NCBI GenBank assembly: GCA_052389555.1 | Contig: JBQTHV010000014.1 | Span: forward strand, 22,870-86,869 | DNA length: 64,000 bases | Direction: 5' to 3' | Source: JABFSM01 sp052389555 | GTDB taxonomy: Bacteria > Gemmatimonadota > Gemmatimonadetes > Gemmatimonadales > GWC2-71-9 | Part shown: in pieces, positions 39,591 to 47,712 of the stretch | Layout of the letters: each line of letters begins with the position of its first letter | How positions within the stretch are numbered: the stretch's first letter is position 1 | Position numbers and translations under genes: made by a program | The notes under the pieces: generated by a model | What the model was told of the DNA's origin: nothing | What the model saw: only the letters and a program-made list of their open reading frames with translations | Databases searched by the model: none

Positions 39591-40601
39591 ATGGGTGATC
39601 CTGTTCGCATCGGACTGATCGGCGCCGGCACCATCGTGCAGGTCGCTCACCTCCCCCTGCTCAAGAAGCTCAAAGGGGTGGAAGTCGCCGCGATCTGCGA
39701 TGTGGATCTGCCCAAGGCGCGGGCCCTCGCGGAGCGGTTTCAAATCAAGGATGTCTTCGACGACATCGAAGATCTCCTTGCGCATGAGCCGGTCGAGGCC
39801 ATTCTGGTTGCCACGCCGAATCATCTGCACGAGCCTCACGTGATGGCCGGCCTGAGCGCCGGCTGCCATGTCCTGGTGGAGAAGCCCGGATCGCTGACGG
39901 CGGCCGGCGAACAGCGCATTGGCCGCCTCGCCGAGCGCAAAGGCCTGGTCGTCATGGTCGGGATGACCCACCGGTATCGTCCCGATGCGCAGGCGGTCCG
40001 GAGCTTCATTCAGAACGGCGAATTGGGGGAGATCGACTCGGTCCGGGCGAGCTGGCACGTTTCGCGTCCGGCTCGCAGTCCGCTCGGCTGGCGGACCCGA
40101 AAAGACGAGGCCGGGGGAGGGGCGATGCTCGACCTGGGGCTCACGATGGTCGATCTGTGCCTCTGGCTCACCGGGAATCCTACTCCGGTCCGGGTGAGCG
40201 CCAACCTAACCCGCCCGAAGGGGGAGCGTGGGGTGGAGCACTCGGGAAGCGCGTTCATCGTGTGTGAAGAGGGCATTGCGATCCTGGTGGACGTCACCTG
40301 GCGCCACATCGGGGAACGGGAGCGGTTTGGCCTGGGAGTACGGGGGAGCAAGGGGACGGCCGGCATCAACCCGCTGCACGTGTGGAAGGAGCTCACCGGG
40401 GTTCCCCATGACGTGTCTCCAACCGGTACGTTGTCCCGGGAAAGCGCCTTCACGGCTTCGTTCCGTGCCGAATGGGCCCACTTTCTCACCGCGATCGCGG
40501 GCAAGGCGCAAGTGCCCGCGCTGGCCGAGCACATCACCCTGCTCAAAGTGATCGACGCGATCTACCGCTCCGCGGCGGACGGGCGGGAGGTGGCAGTGTG
40601 A
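39591..40601 (+). CDS. Gfo/Idh/MocA family oxidoreductase, cytosolic
   Basis: 336 residues. Rossmann start IGLIGAGTIVQVAHLPLLKK, then AICDVDLPKARALAERF, ILVATPNHLHEPHVMAGLSA and EKPGSLTAAGEQRI (EKP catalytic Lys). C-terminal domain has VMVGMTHRYRPDAQAVRSFI and MLDLGLTMVDLCLWLTG. It is an NAD(P)-dependent sugar or polyol dehydrogenase. It lacks a Tat signal, unlike the enzyme at 18099. Coupled to the DUF4105 gene by GTGA. Confidence 0.9.
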   Translation: MGDPVRIGLIGAGTIVQVAHLPLLKKLKGVEVAAICDVDLPKARALAERFQIKDVFDDIEDLLAHEPVEAILVATPNHLHEPHVMAGLSAGCHVLVEKPGSLTAAGEQRIGRLAERKGLVVMVGMTHRYRPDAQAVRSFIQNGELGEIDSVRASWHVSRPARSPLGWRTRKDEAGGGAMLDLGLTMVDLCLWLTGNPTPVRVSANLTRPKGERGVEHSGSAFIVCEEGIAILVDVTWRHIGERERFGLGVRGSKGTAGINPLHVWKELTGVPHDVSPTGTLSRESAFTASFRAEWAHFLTAIAGKAQVPALAEHITLLKVIDAIYRSAADGREVAV

Positions 40602-41896
40602 AGGTTCCAGCCGTCAGTCGTCAGTCGTCAGCCGTCAGTTTCCTTCTGGTGTTGGGCCTGGTTAGCGGCGTCACGGCCCAGCCGTCCAGCCGTTCAGCCG
40701 CCCAGCCGCCCAGCCGCCGAGCCGCCGAGCCGCCGAGCGCCGAGCGTCCAGCGCCGAGCCTCGAGCCTGGTAGCGAGCTCACCGTCACCCTCATCACTTA
40801 CGAGACCGGCGCGAGGATCTACGAGCGATACGGGCACAACGCCATCTGGATTCACGACGCCAGCACCGGCACCGACGACCATTACGATTACGGCCGCTTC
40901 AGCTTCGAGCAGCCTCACTTCGTGCTGCGATTCGTCGAGGGGCGGATGTGGTACGCGATGGGTTACGAATCCAATGTCGCCGGGATGGTGGACCTCTACC
41001 TCCGCCAGGGGCGCCGGATCTGGATGCAGGAGCTCAACATCCCGCCCGCGGAGCGGCTCAAGCTCCGCGAGTTCCTGAACTGGAACTATCGGCCCGAGAA
41101 TCGCAACTACGCCTACGACTATTACCGCGACAACTGCTCGACCAGGATCCGGGACGCCCTCGATCGGGCGCTGGGCGGTGCGATTCGCCGGTACGGCGAG
41201 GCGCCGTCGGGCTGGACCTGGCGGGACGAGACCCGCCGGCTCAACCAGCATAACCCGGCGCTCTACACGGCACTCCTGGTGATGCTGGGCGAGCCGGTCG
41301 ATGCCGAGATGTCGCGCTGGGAGCAGATGTTCCTGCCGGCCCGGCTCCGCGAGGCGCTCAGTCAGGCGCGGGTAAGACTGCCCGACGGCACCGAGCAGCC
41401 CGCGGTACTGGCCGAGCGGCTGGTGGCGGAAGGCGGGCAGTGGCCGGTCCCGGAGCGGCCGGCTACCTGGCTGCCGTGGTATCTCGTGGCCGGGTTAGGG
41501 CTCGGTGGGCTGATGGCGCTGGTGGCCCGGACCCGCGCGTTCGTGCCGGTGGCGGTTCTCTGGAGCTGGCTGGTCGGCTTGCTGGGGGCGTTCATGCTGT
41601 GGGTGTGGGTGTTCAGCTATCACGTGGCGGGCTATCGCAACGAGAATCTCCTGCTGTTCAACCTGTTCGTGCTGGCGCTCGCGATCGTGCTGCCCGCCGC
41701 GGCGCGGGGGCGGCCCTGGGCGGTGGGGCCGGCCCGCTGGCTCGCCGCCGCGGTGGCGGGGCTCGGCGTGTTAGGACTCTTCGTCACGGCGCTGCCGGCG
41801 TTCCCGCAGCACAACCTCGAGGTGTTCGCGCTGGTGCTTCCCGTACACCTGGCCGTGGGGCTGGGCGTGCGACAGCGAGTAGGAGTTAGCGAGTAG
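40598..41896 (+). CDS. DUF4105 domain membrane protein
   Basis: 432 residues from GTG overlapping the previous TGA. N-terminal signal segment (LLVLGLVSGVTA) sits between two repeat arrays. The DUF4105 domain (about 60-270) has TLITYETGARIYERYGHNAI, FVEGRMWYAMGY and NYAYDYYRDNCSTRIRDALD, with conserved His and Cys like a permuted papain-fold protease. C-terminal part has four to five membrane helices. It is presumably a membrane-bound hydrolase of unknown substrate. The stop TAG belongs to a GAGTAGC array. Confidence 0.85.
   Translation: MKVPAVSRQSSAVSFLLVLGLVSGVTAQPSSRSAAQPPSRRAAEPPSAERPAPSLEPGSELTVTLITYETGARIYERYGHNAIWIHDASTGTDDHYDYGRFSFEQPHFVLRFVEGRMWYAMGYESNVAGMVDLYLRQGRRIWMQELNIPPAERLKLREFLNWNYRPENRNYAYDYYRDNCSTRIRDALDRALGGAIRRYGEAPSGWTWRDETRRLNQHNPALYTALLVMLGEPVDAEMSRWEQMFLPARLREALSQARVRLPDGTEQPAVLAERLVAEGGQWPVPERPATWLPWYLVAGLGLGGLMALVARTRAFVPVAVLWSWLVGLLGAFMLWVWVFSYHVAGYRNENLLLFNLFVLALAIVLPAAARGRPWAVGPARWLAAAVAGLGVLGLFVTALPAFPQHNLEVFALVLPVHLAVGLGVRQRVGVSE
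40611..40639. repeat. Tandem GTCAGTC array in a signal peptide
   Basis: Four CGTCAGT units encode VSRQSSAVS at the start of the DUF4105 signal peptide. Confidence 0.65.
40678..40768. repeat. CCGAGCCG-type array after the DUF4105 signal peptide
   Basis: Ten or more degenerate units (GTCCAGCC, GCCCAGCC, GCCGAGCC) encode residues about 27-57 (QPSSRSAAQPPSRRAAEPPS and on) directly after the signal peptide. It is the longest in-frame copy of this family in the window. Confidence 0.85.
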
Positions 41897-41941
41897 CGAG
41901 TAGTGAGTAGCGAGTAGGAGGTAGTTACCTCCTATTCGCTG
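41881..41941. repeat. Array of GAGTAGC units with terminal hairpin
   Basis: GAGTAGCGAGTAGTGAGTAG units end in a hairpin, AGCGAGTAGGAGGT (41909-41922) against ACCTCCTATTCGCT (41927-41940), 13 of 14 paired with a four-base loop. It lies between convergent genes and holds the TAG of the DUF4105 gene and lies at the minus-strand stop of the CsgG-like gene, so it may end transcripts from both sides. Confidence 0.7.
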
Positions 41942-42684
41942 CCTCCCACGCGCCGCAAACCTTCCCTGGCCTCGTCGAACGCCGGCAGGATGCGGAGGGC
42001 GTCGCGATAGTGCTGCGCTGCCTTGGATCGGTCTCCCCGGTCTTCGAAGAGGAGCCCGCGGCTGAAGGCGAACAGCGCGTCGGTGGGAACTTCCCGGGTG
42101 GGCGGCTCGACAGCCTGGCGGCTCGGCATGAGCGGGGCTCCTTCGGCCAGGCGAACCGCCACCGACCGTACCATCCGGTAGAGTTCGGACCGGTCGCGCA
42201 GCGGGGGATCACTGTGCACCGCCTTGAGGACCTTGCCGGTTTCCACCTCGAGCAACCGGGCATCGAGGCGAACGTCCCCATAGAGATCGATGAACGAGCC
42301 GGTCACCAGGTAACCGGCACCCACCAGCCTGCCGAGGCGTATCGCGGTTTCCTTGTCGACCCGTTCGGCCGCCGCAAGGCCCTGCTGATCGAGGGTACGC
42401 TGGATCTCGGTGCGATCGACCAGCCGCAATTCGGGATTCACCGCGAGCTCGCTGATCAACATCGCCGCCAGTCCCTTGCGCAGGGCGTCAAAACTCTCCC
42501 GCTCCTGGCCGTAGCTCCCACTGTTTTCGAAGGGGAACACCGCCACGGCTGGCCGGTGGTCCTGTGCGGCGGCCGGCGTGGCGAATGGGGCGAACAGGGC
42601 GAACAGGGCGATCAGGGCGATCAGGGCGAAGAGGCCGACAGGAAACGCCGAGCGCCAGACTCTCACCAGTCGTTCACTTTTCAC
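41932..42684 (-). CDS. CsgG/TolB-N-like lipoprotein-type secreted protein with TPR-like end
   Basis: 250 residues from GTG 42684. The signal peptide core LFALIALIALFALFAPFA is encoded by a 9-base tandem array. After cleavage, the domain PAVAVFPFENSGSYGQERES, FDALRKGLAAMLISELAVNP, LRLVDRTEIQRTLDQQGL and GAGYLVTGSFIDLYGDVRLD matches the CsgG/FlgO-like fold. C-terminal part resembles a tetratricopeptide unit (DRSKAAQHYRDALRILPAFD). It starts three bases after the GAF-cyclase-TIR gene and is likely co-translated with it. Confidence 0.8.
   Translation of the reverse strand: MKSERLVRVWRSAFPVGLFALIALIALFALFAPFATPAAAQDHRPAVAVFPFENSGSYGQERESFDALRKGLAAMLISELAVNPELRLVDRTEIQRTLDQQGLAAAERVDKETAIRLGRLVGAGYLVTGSFIDLYGDVRLDARLLEVETGKVLKAVHSDPPLRDRSELYRMVRSVAVRLAEGAPLMPSRQAVEPPTREVPTDALFAFSRGLLFEDRGDRSKAAQHYRDALRILPAFDEAREGLRRVGGSE
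42581..42634. repeat. 9-base GGGCGAACA array encoding a signal-peptide core
   Basis: Five to six GGGCGAACA/GGGCGATCA copies read on the minus strand as three-residue LFA and LIA units. It is the reverse orientation of the unit at 20455-20490. Confidence 0.85.
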
Positions 42685-42709
42685 TTTTCACGTTTCACTG
42701 TTCACGGTC
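42671..42709. repeat. GTGAAAA array joining two genes
   Basis: Minus strand: GTGAACAGTGAAACGTGAAAAGTGAA. The units supply the TGA stop of the TIR fusion gene at 42688-42690 and the GTG start of the CsgG-like gene at 42684. Unit related to that at 63405-63417. Confidence 0.8.
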
Positions 42710-44346
42710 GTTAGCCGCTCCCGGATCTTTTCGACCATCGCGTTGAAATAGCGGTGGCTGTATTCGACCGCGTCGTGCCGGGTGACATCCCGGATCTCGT
42801 CCGGCAGCGTTTCCTGGGGAGGGAAGCTGAACCCGGGAAGCATCACGGGTACGATGTTCCTTCTGGTGCGAATCGCCTGCGCAATCTCCTTGCGAAGCCA
42901 GTCTTCGGCATGCTGGCACCGGTCCAGGCTGCCGGGAGAGAGGAACACAACGAAACTCGCCGCCTGCGCGATCGTGTCGAGCAGCCGGGTATCGAAGTGC
43001 CCGGTCCCTAGTTTGTCGACATCGACGAAGATGCGGAACTGGTCCTTGAGCGCCTGCTGGACGCTCCGCACGACCGGACTGCCGCCCTCGCGGCGATAGC
43101 TGAAGAAGGCGTCGAACTCGCCGCCGGATCCGTCGGTCGTTTGGGTAATTGCCTGGGTGGCCGGTTCCCTGAGCCGGTAGATGTCATAGCTCAGTCCCAC
43201 CAGCGGACCCGGCTTCTCGAGCTTGAACTTCCGAGGCCCCTCGGCCTGCACGATCGACTTGTCGGTGAGGGCGCCGACGGTGAGCATGTCACAGAGGATT
43301 CGCTGGCCGTCGCGGGCGGCATCGACGAGGGCTGCGGCCAGGTTTACCGCGGGACCGATCACCGTGAAGTCGCGGAAGCGGTCGTCGCCCACGGTGCCGA
43401 GGATCATTTCGTCGTCAGTTGCGATGCCGATGCCGATGTCGAGGAAGTCGATGCTGAAGTTGGTCGTTTCGTTCCATGCCGCCCGCAGCCGCCCGAAGCC
43501 TTCGACCATCTGGAGCGCGGTCTGGACGGCGTTGGTGGCGCCCTGGCGGGTTCGGTAGATCGCGACGAGCCCGTCGCCCACTACCTTGTTGACGATGCCG
43601 TCCCGATCTACCACCAGGCTCGAGAGCATTGCGATGTAGTCACTCAACATCGCCTGGATCCGCTCGGCCCGCTGGATCATGCTGCAGAGCTGCGTGAACC
43701 CGCGGAGATCGGCGAACAGGACGGTGAAGCGCTCCCGGATCGTGGCTTGGCCGCTCGCGGTCATCTGCCGGATCAAGTCCTGCCGCACCTCGGGGCGCGA
43801 GTAGAGACCGCTGGTCGCCAGCATCTGCTCGAAGAGTCGGGCGTTGTGAATGGCGATGGTCGCCTGGGTCCCGAACCGGGTCGCGAGCTCGATGTCCCGT
43901 TCGTCATAGGGCGCCTTGCCGCCGGCCTTGTTGAGGAGCTGCATGACTCCATAGGTGGTCTGGCGGTGCGACAGGGGCACGCAGATCATGGAGCGCGTGG
44001 TGTAATCGGTCTGCCGATCGACTTCCTTGTAGTGATCCTCCAGCTGGTTTTCGATGATGGGTGCTCCGGTGGCGAACACCTGGCCCGCCTTGGTCTTCTC
44101 GATCGGGATGTGGCGGTCTCGCAGGGTATCTGCCACCGGGCCGGTGGCTGCCGCGAAGTAGAGATCGTTGCGCTGCTGGTCATGCAGGATGACCGACCCG
44201 GCCGAGGCCTGGAGGAGACCGCCCGCGAGATTGAGGATGTTGACGAGCGCCTGCTGAAGGGTATCGGTCGCGGTGAGCTCATTGGCGGTGTCGAGGAGCG
44301 CCAGGAGCTCGCGCTTGGAGAGGGAGCTGGTCGGGCTGGTTGGCAT
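42688..44346 (-). CDS. GAF - class III nucleotide cyclase - TIR fusion protein
   Basis: 552 residues. GAF sensor about 20-170 (ASAGSVILHDQQRNDLYFAA, MICVPLSHRQTTYGVMQLL). Class III cyclase about 205-390 with metal Asp213 (LFADLRGFT) and Asp258 (VVGDGLVAIY), adenine-type Lys254 and Asp326 (RDFTVIG), and Asn335. The usual transition-state Arg four residues later is Ala339, so activity may be low, altered or lost. TIR domain about 411-545: FDAFFSYRR, FVDVDKLGTG, VVFLSPGSLDRC, Glu487 in DWLRKEI, VPVMLPGFSFP. No membrane segment. GTG of the CsgG-like gene follows at three bases. A combined cyclase and TIR recalls Pycsar-type signalling, but in one chain. Confidence 0.9.
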   Translation of the reverse strand: MPTSPTSSLSKRELLALLDTANELTATDTLQQALVNILNLAGGLLQASAGSVILHDQQRNDLYFAAATGPVADTLRDRHIPIEKTKAGQVFATGAPIIENQLEDHYKEVDRQTDYTTRSMICVPLSHRQTTYGVMQLLNKAGGKAPYDERDIELATRFGTQATIAIHNARLFEQMLATSGLYSRPEVRQDLIRQMTASGQATIRERFTVLFADLRGFTQLCSMIQRAERIQAMLSDYIAMLSSLVVDRDGIVNKVVGDGLVAIYRTRQGATNAVQTALQMVEGFGRLRAAWNETTNFSIDFLDIGIGIATDDEMILGTVGDDRFRDFTVIGPAVNLAAALVDAARDGQRILCDMLTVGALTDKSIVQAEGPRKFKLEKPGPLVGLSYDIYRLREPATQAITQTTDGSGGEFDAFFSYRREGGSPVVRSVQQALKDQFRIFVDVDKLGTGHFDTRLLDTIAQAASFVVFLSPGSLDRCQHAEDWLRKEIAQAIRTRRNIVPVMLPGFSFPPQETLPDEIRDVTRHDAVEYSHRYFNAMVEKIRERLTTVNSET

Positions 44347-44361
44347 GTGTGAGTGAATCTA

Positions 44362-44445
44362 GAGGGGAGTGGGGATTGGGGAATGGGGAACGGAGGCCGC
44401 GGGTCGAAATCCCACTCCCCACTCCGCGCTCCCCATTCCCCAATG
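44362..44445. repeat. Fold-back array of GGGGAATGGGGA / CCCCATTCCCCA units
   Basis: Left arm 44362-44392 (GGGGAGTGGGGATTGGGGA units), right arm 44411-44445 (CCCCACTCCCC, CCCCATTCCCC). The arms pair over about 28 bases in shifted register. Divergent region between the TIR fusion gene and rpmE. Confidence 0.8.
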
Positions 44446-44482
44446 CTACCGTTGCTTTCCCGCTGTCGTTCGTCTAACTTTC

Positions 44483-44511
44483 TTGTCTGGCAATGACTTA
44501 CCGAGTATCGC
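44483..44511 (+). promoter_or_regulatory. Candidate sigma-70 promoter for rpmE-prfA
   Basis: TTGTCT (44483-44488), 17 bases, TATCGC (44506-44511). It lies ten bases before the rpmE ATG, implying a very short leader without a ribosome binding site. Confidence 0.35.
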
Positions 44512-44521
44512 GAGCTCAACC

Positions 44522-44785
44522 ATGAAGCCGAGTCTGCACCCGATGTATCGCAAAATCGAGGTGGTGTGCGCGTGCGGGAATCGTTTCGAGACCCGCAGCA
44601 CCGCGACGTCGATCCACGTCGAAGTGTGTAACGCCTGCCATCCCTACTACACCGGCAAGCAGCGGCTGGTCGATACCGCGGGTCGAGTGGACCGCTTCCG
44701 CCGGAAGTACGGAGCCGAGCCGGCAGCGGCCTCGGCTCCCGCGAGCCGCCTCTCCGCCGAACCCACCGTTACCGCCACGGAGTAG
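44522..44785 (+). CDS. rpmE: 50S ribosomal protein L31
   Basis: 87 residues. Starts MKPSLHPMYRKIEVVCACGN. The zinc-type cysteines are CAC (about 16-18) and CNACHPYYTGKQ (about 36-40), as in zinc-binding L31. C-terminal 20 residues are an Ala/Ser/Thr extension beyond the usual end near RRKYG. First gene of the rpmE-prfA-prmC-ylbF-tmk-S41 cluster; prfA starts three bases later. Confidence 0.95.
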   Translation: MKPSLHPMYRKIEVVCACGNRFETRSTATSIHVEVCNACHPYYTGKQRLVDTAGRVDRFRRKYGAEPAAASAPASRLSAEPTVTATE

Positions 44786-44788
44786 ATC

Positions 44789-45847
44789 GTGGAGACCAGA
44801 CTCCGCCAGGCGCTGGCCCGGGCGGAGGAGGTCGCCGCGGCGCTGGCCGACCCCGCCGTCGCCAGGGATCCTTCCCGCCTCTCCGCGCTAGGCCGCGAAC
44901 ACGCGCGGCTCTTGCCTATCGTGCGGGCCGCGGAGCGGCTCGCGCGCCGGCACGAAGAATTGCGCCAGGCCCAGGCCATGGCCGGTGAGCCGGACCCCGA
45001 GCTCGCAGCGCTGGTCGAAGCCGATCTGGACCGCCTCCCGGGAGAAATCGCCGAGCTCGAGCGGGAGCTCGAGGAATTGCTGATCCCCCGCGATCCGCTC
45101 GAGGACCGTAACGCGATTCTCGAGATCCGTGCCGGTACCGGCGGCGATGAAGCGGCGCTCTTTGCCGGCGATCTGCTTCGGATGTACATCCGTTTCGCCG
45201 AGCGGCAGGGTCTCAAGATCGAAACTCTCTCTCTGAGCGAGGGAGCCGTAGGCGGCGTGAGAGAAGCCATCCTTGCCCTGCGCGGTCCGGATGCCTACGG
45301 CCTGTTCCGACGCGAATCGGGAGTCCACCGGGTGCAGCGAGTTCCCGCGACCGAGTCGCAGGGACGCATTCACACCTCTGCGGCGACGGTCGCGGTCCTG
45401 CCCGAAGCCGAGGAAGTGGATGTGAAGATCGACCCTCAGGAACTGCGAATCGACGTGTTCCGCTCCGGAGGTCCGGGGGGACAAAGCGTCAATACGACCG
45501 ACAGTGCGGTGCGGATTACCCACCTTCCGACCGGGATCGTGGTCCAGCAGCAGGATCAGAAATCCCAGCTGCAGAACAAGATCAAGGCGATGGAGGTACT
45601 GCGGGCCCGATTGCTCGACCGGATGATCGCGGAGCAGGAGTCCGCCCGCGCGCGGGAGCGCAAGGCGATGGTGGGGACCGGCGACCGGTCCGCCAAGATC
45701 CGCACCTACAACTTCCCGCAGAGCCGGGTGACGGACCACCGGATCGGGCTGACTGTTCACAATCTGCCCGTGGTGCTGGACGGGGACCTCGAGGAGATCG
45801 TGAAAGCCCTCCGACTTGCCGCGCGCGGTGAGCGCAGTGCCGCGTGA
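44789..45847 (+). CDS. prfA: Peptide chain release factor 1
   Basis: 352 residues from GTG. Contains the GGQ motif at residues 230-232 in GGPGGQSVNTTDSAVRITHL, and RIHTSAATVAVLPEAEEVDV; the end NFPQSRVTDHRIGLTVHNLP is typical. The N-terminus is Ala/Arg-rich and a little short. Recognises UAA and UAG and releases the peptide. Coupled to prmC by a GTGA overlap; PrmC methylates the Gln of GGQ. Confidence 0.95.
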   Translation: METRLRQALARAEEVAAALADPAVARDPSRLSALGREHARLLPIVRAAERLARRHEELRQAQAMAGEPDPELAALVEADLDRLPGEIAELERELEELLIPRDPLEDRNAILEIRAGTGGDEAALFAGDLLRMYIRFAERQGLKIETLSLSEGAVGGVREAILALRGPDAYGLFRRESGVHRVQRVPATESQGRIHTSAATVAVLPEAEEVDVKIDPQELRIDVFRSGGPGGQSVNTTDSAVRITHLPTGIVVQQQDQKSQLQNKIKAMEVLRARLLDRMIAEQESARARERKAMVGTGDRSAKIRTYNFPQSRVTDHRIGLTVHNLPVVLDGDLEEIVKALRLAARGERSAA

Positions 45848-46710
45848 GTACCGTCACCGTCGCCGACTTGATCGAAGCCGCCGCCGCACGGCTCCGCTCC
45901 GCCGGCATCCCGAAGCCGCGGCGGGAAGCAAACCGTTTGTGGGCCTGGCAGAACCGGCTCGACCCGGGCGAGGCCTACCTGGGGCGTCACCGCTCGACCG
46001 ACTCGGATGCCGCGCGGGCGCTCGAGGCGGCGGTCGAGCGGCGGGTTAGGGGCGAGCCGCTCGCCTACGTACTGGGGCAGACCGGGTTCCGCCGTCTCAC
46101 GATTCGCTGTGACCGGCGCGCCTTGATTCCAAGACCGGAGAGTGAAGGGGTGGTGGACCTGGCCCTCGCCCGTTGCCGCACTGGCGCGGCGCTTGACCTT
46201 GGCACCGGCACCGGCTGCCTGGCGCTGGCGCTGGCCGACGAGGGAGCGTTCTCCCGCATCATGGCAGTGGACCGCTCGGCCCCCACGCTCAGCCTGGCCG
46301 GCGAGAATGTCGCGGCCACCGGCCTAGCGGTCCGGCTGGCGCAAAGCGACCTGGGTACTGCGTTTCGGAGGGAGCAGTTCGATCTCGTGGTCACCAATCC
46401 GCCCTATCTCACCACCGCCGAATTTGCGGCGCTCGACGCCTCGGTGCGCGAGTGGGAACCGCCCGAAGCCTTGCTCGGAGGACCCGACGGCCTCGACGTC
46501 GTGCGACGGATTCTCTGGGAGTCGCGGGACTTGCTCGCGCCCGGAGGCTGGCTCGTCATGGAGGTAGATTCCGGTCGCGCCGCCGTCGCCGCCGAGATTG
46601 CTGCCCAGGCAGGATGGGTGGAGGTGGAGGTGTCGAGGGACTTGTTCGGCCGGTACCGCTTTCTCACCGCCCGCCGGGATCGTCAACGGAGGAGAGGAGC
46701 CGCGGCATGA
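45844..46710 (+). CDS. prmC: Protein-(glutamine-N5) methyltransferase PrmC
   Basis: 288 residues from GTG overlapping the prfA TGA. SAM-binding ALDLGTGTGCLALALAD, catalytic NPPYL and RPESE (LIPRPESEGVV). It methylates the GGQ glutamine of release factors. Coupled to ylbF by ATGA. The gene contains one CGGGTTAGG nonamer at about 46042. Confidence 0.95.
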   Translation: MSTVTVADLIEAAAARLRSAGIPKPRREANRLWAWQNRLDPGEAYLGRHRSTDSDAARALEAAVERRVRGEPLAYVLGQTGFRRLTIRCDRRALIPRPESEGVVDLALARCRTGAALDLGTGTGCLALALADEGAFSRIMAVDRSAPTLSLAGENVAATGLAVRLAQSDLGTAFRREQFDLVVTNPPYLTTAEFAALDASVREWEPPEALLGGPDGLDVVRRILWESRDLLAPGGWLVMEVDSGRAAVAAEIAAQAGWVEVEVSRDLFGRYRFLTARRDRQRRRGAAA

Positions 46711-47060
46711 TCGAGGAAAAGGCGCAGGAGCTGGGGCGTTTGATTGGCCAGTCTGGCGAATATCAGACGCTCCGCCGGGCCGAAAAGACCCTACAGGAAG
46801 ATCCCGCGACGCGGAGCCGGCTGGAGCGGATTGATCAGCTTGCCCGGAAGATCGACGAGCAGGTGACCCGCAAGAAGCTTCCCGAGGAAGCGACCATGGG
46901 GGAGTACGAGACCGCGGTTCACGATCTCGAAACGAGTCCCGAAGGTCAGGCCTACGTCGTGGCTCGGGCCAACTACGAAAAGCTCATGCACCGCGTGAAC
47001 GAACAGATGTCGATCGGTATCGAGCGCGGCGCGACCAGCAGCATCATTACCCTGGCGTGA
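46707..47060 (+). CDS. YlbF/YmcA family protein
   Basis: 117 residues, ATG overlapping the prmC TGA. All-helical, with GRLIGQSGEYQTLRRAEKTL, QEDPATRSRLERIDQLARKI, SPEGQAYVVARANYEKLMHR, the YlbF pattern. In Bacillus, YlbF-YmcA-YaaT control RNA processing; the role here is unknown. Between prmC and tmk, with overlaps at both ends. Confidence 0.8.
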   Translation: MIEEKAQELGRLIGQSGEYQTLRRAEKTLQEDPATRSRLERIDQLARKIDEQVTRKKLPEEATMGEYETAVHDLETSPEGQAYVVARANYEKLMHRVNEQMSIGIERGATSSIITLA

Positions 47061-47698
47061 AAGACGGCGGGTTCTTCCTGGTCCTGGAGGGTCCCGAGGG
47101 CGCGGGCAAGACGACCCTCGCGGCCACCCTAGCTGACTGGATGCGGGCCGCCGGTCACCAGCCGGTGGTGGTGCGAGAGCCAGGCGGCACCCCCGCTGCC
47201 GAAGCGCTTCGGCGCGAGCTGCTTCACGCCGATCGAGGCTGGACCCCGGAGCGCGAGCTCCTGTACCTCGCGACCGCGCGCGCCGACTTGGTAGGCCAGG
47301 TGATCCGCCCGGCCCTGGAGGCCGGGCGCGTCGTGATCAGCGATCGCTTCGACCTTTCGACGCTCGCCTATCAGGCCGCTGGTCGCGGATTGCCGCTCCC
47401 GATGGTGACCTGGGTGAACGATGCGGCCACCGGTGGCCTCAAGCCGGATCTCACCCTGATTCTCGATCTGCCGCCCGAGGTCGGCGCAGCGCGACAAGCC
47501 GCGTCCGGCAAGACCCGCGATCGGCTGGATCGCGAGTCACCCGAATTCCATCGGAAAGTGGCCACGCGATACCGGGAAGAGCTGGGGCCGGGGATCGTGC
47601 ACCTGGATGCCGCGCTGCCGCCGGATCAGTTGGCCGAACGGGCCTGGCAGGCCGTGCTGGATGCACTGCCGGCCCCACTGGGCCCGCGCGCCCGCTAA
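47057..47698 (+). CDS. tmk: Thymidylate kinase
   Basis: 213 residues from GTG overlapping the previous TGA. P-loop LEGPEGAGKTTLAA, DR(Y/F) motif ISDRFDLSTLAYQ, lid region around RQAASGKTRDRLD. It phosphorylates dTMP. The fourth member of the overlapping gene series. Confidence 0.95.
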   Translation: MKDGGFFLVLEGPEGAGKTTLAATLADWMRAAGHQPVVVREPGGTPAAEALRRELLHADRGWTPERELLYLATARADLVGQVIRPALEAGRVVISDRFDLSTLAYQAAGRGLPLPMVTWVNDAATGGLKPDLTLILDLPPEVGAARQAASGKTRDRLDRESPEFHRKVATRYREELGPGIVHLDAALPPDQLAERAWQAVLDALPAPLGPRAR

Positions 47699-47712
47699 CC
47701 GGTCGAGGTTCC

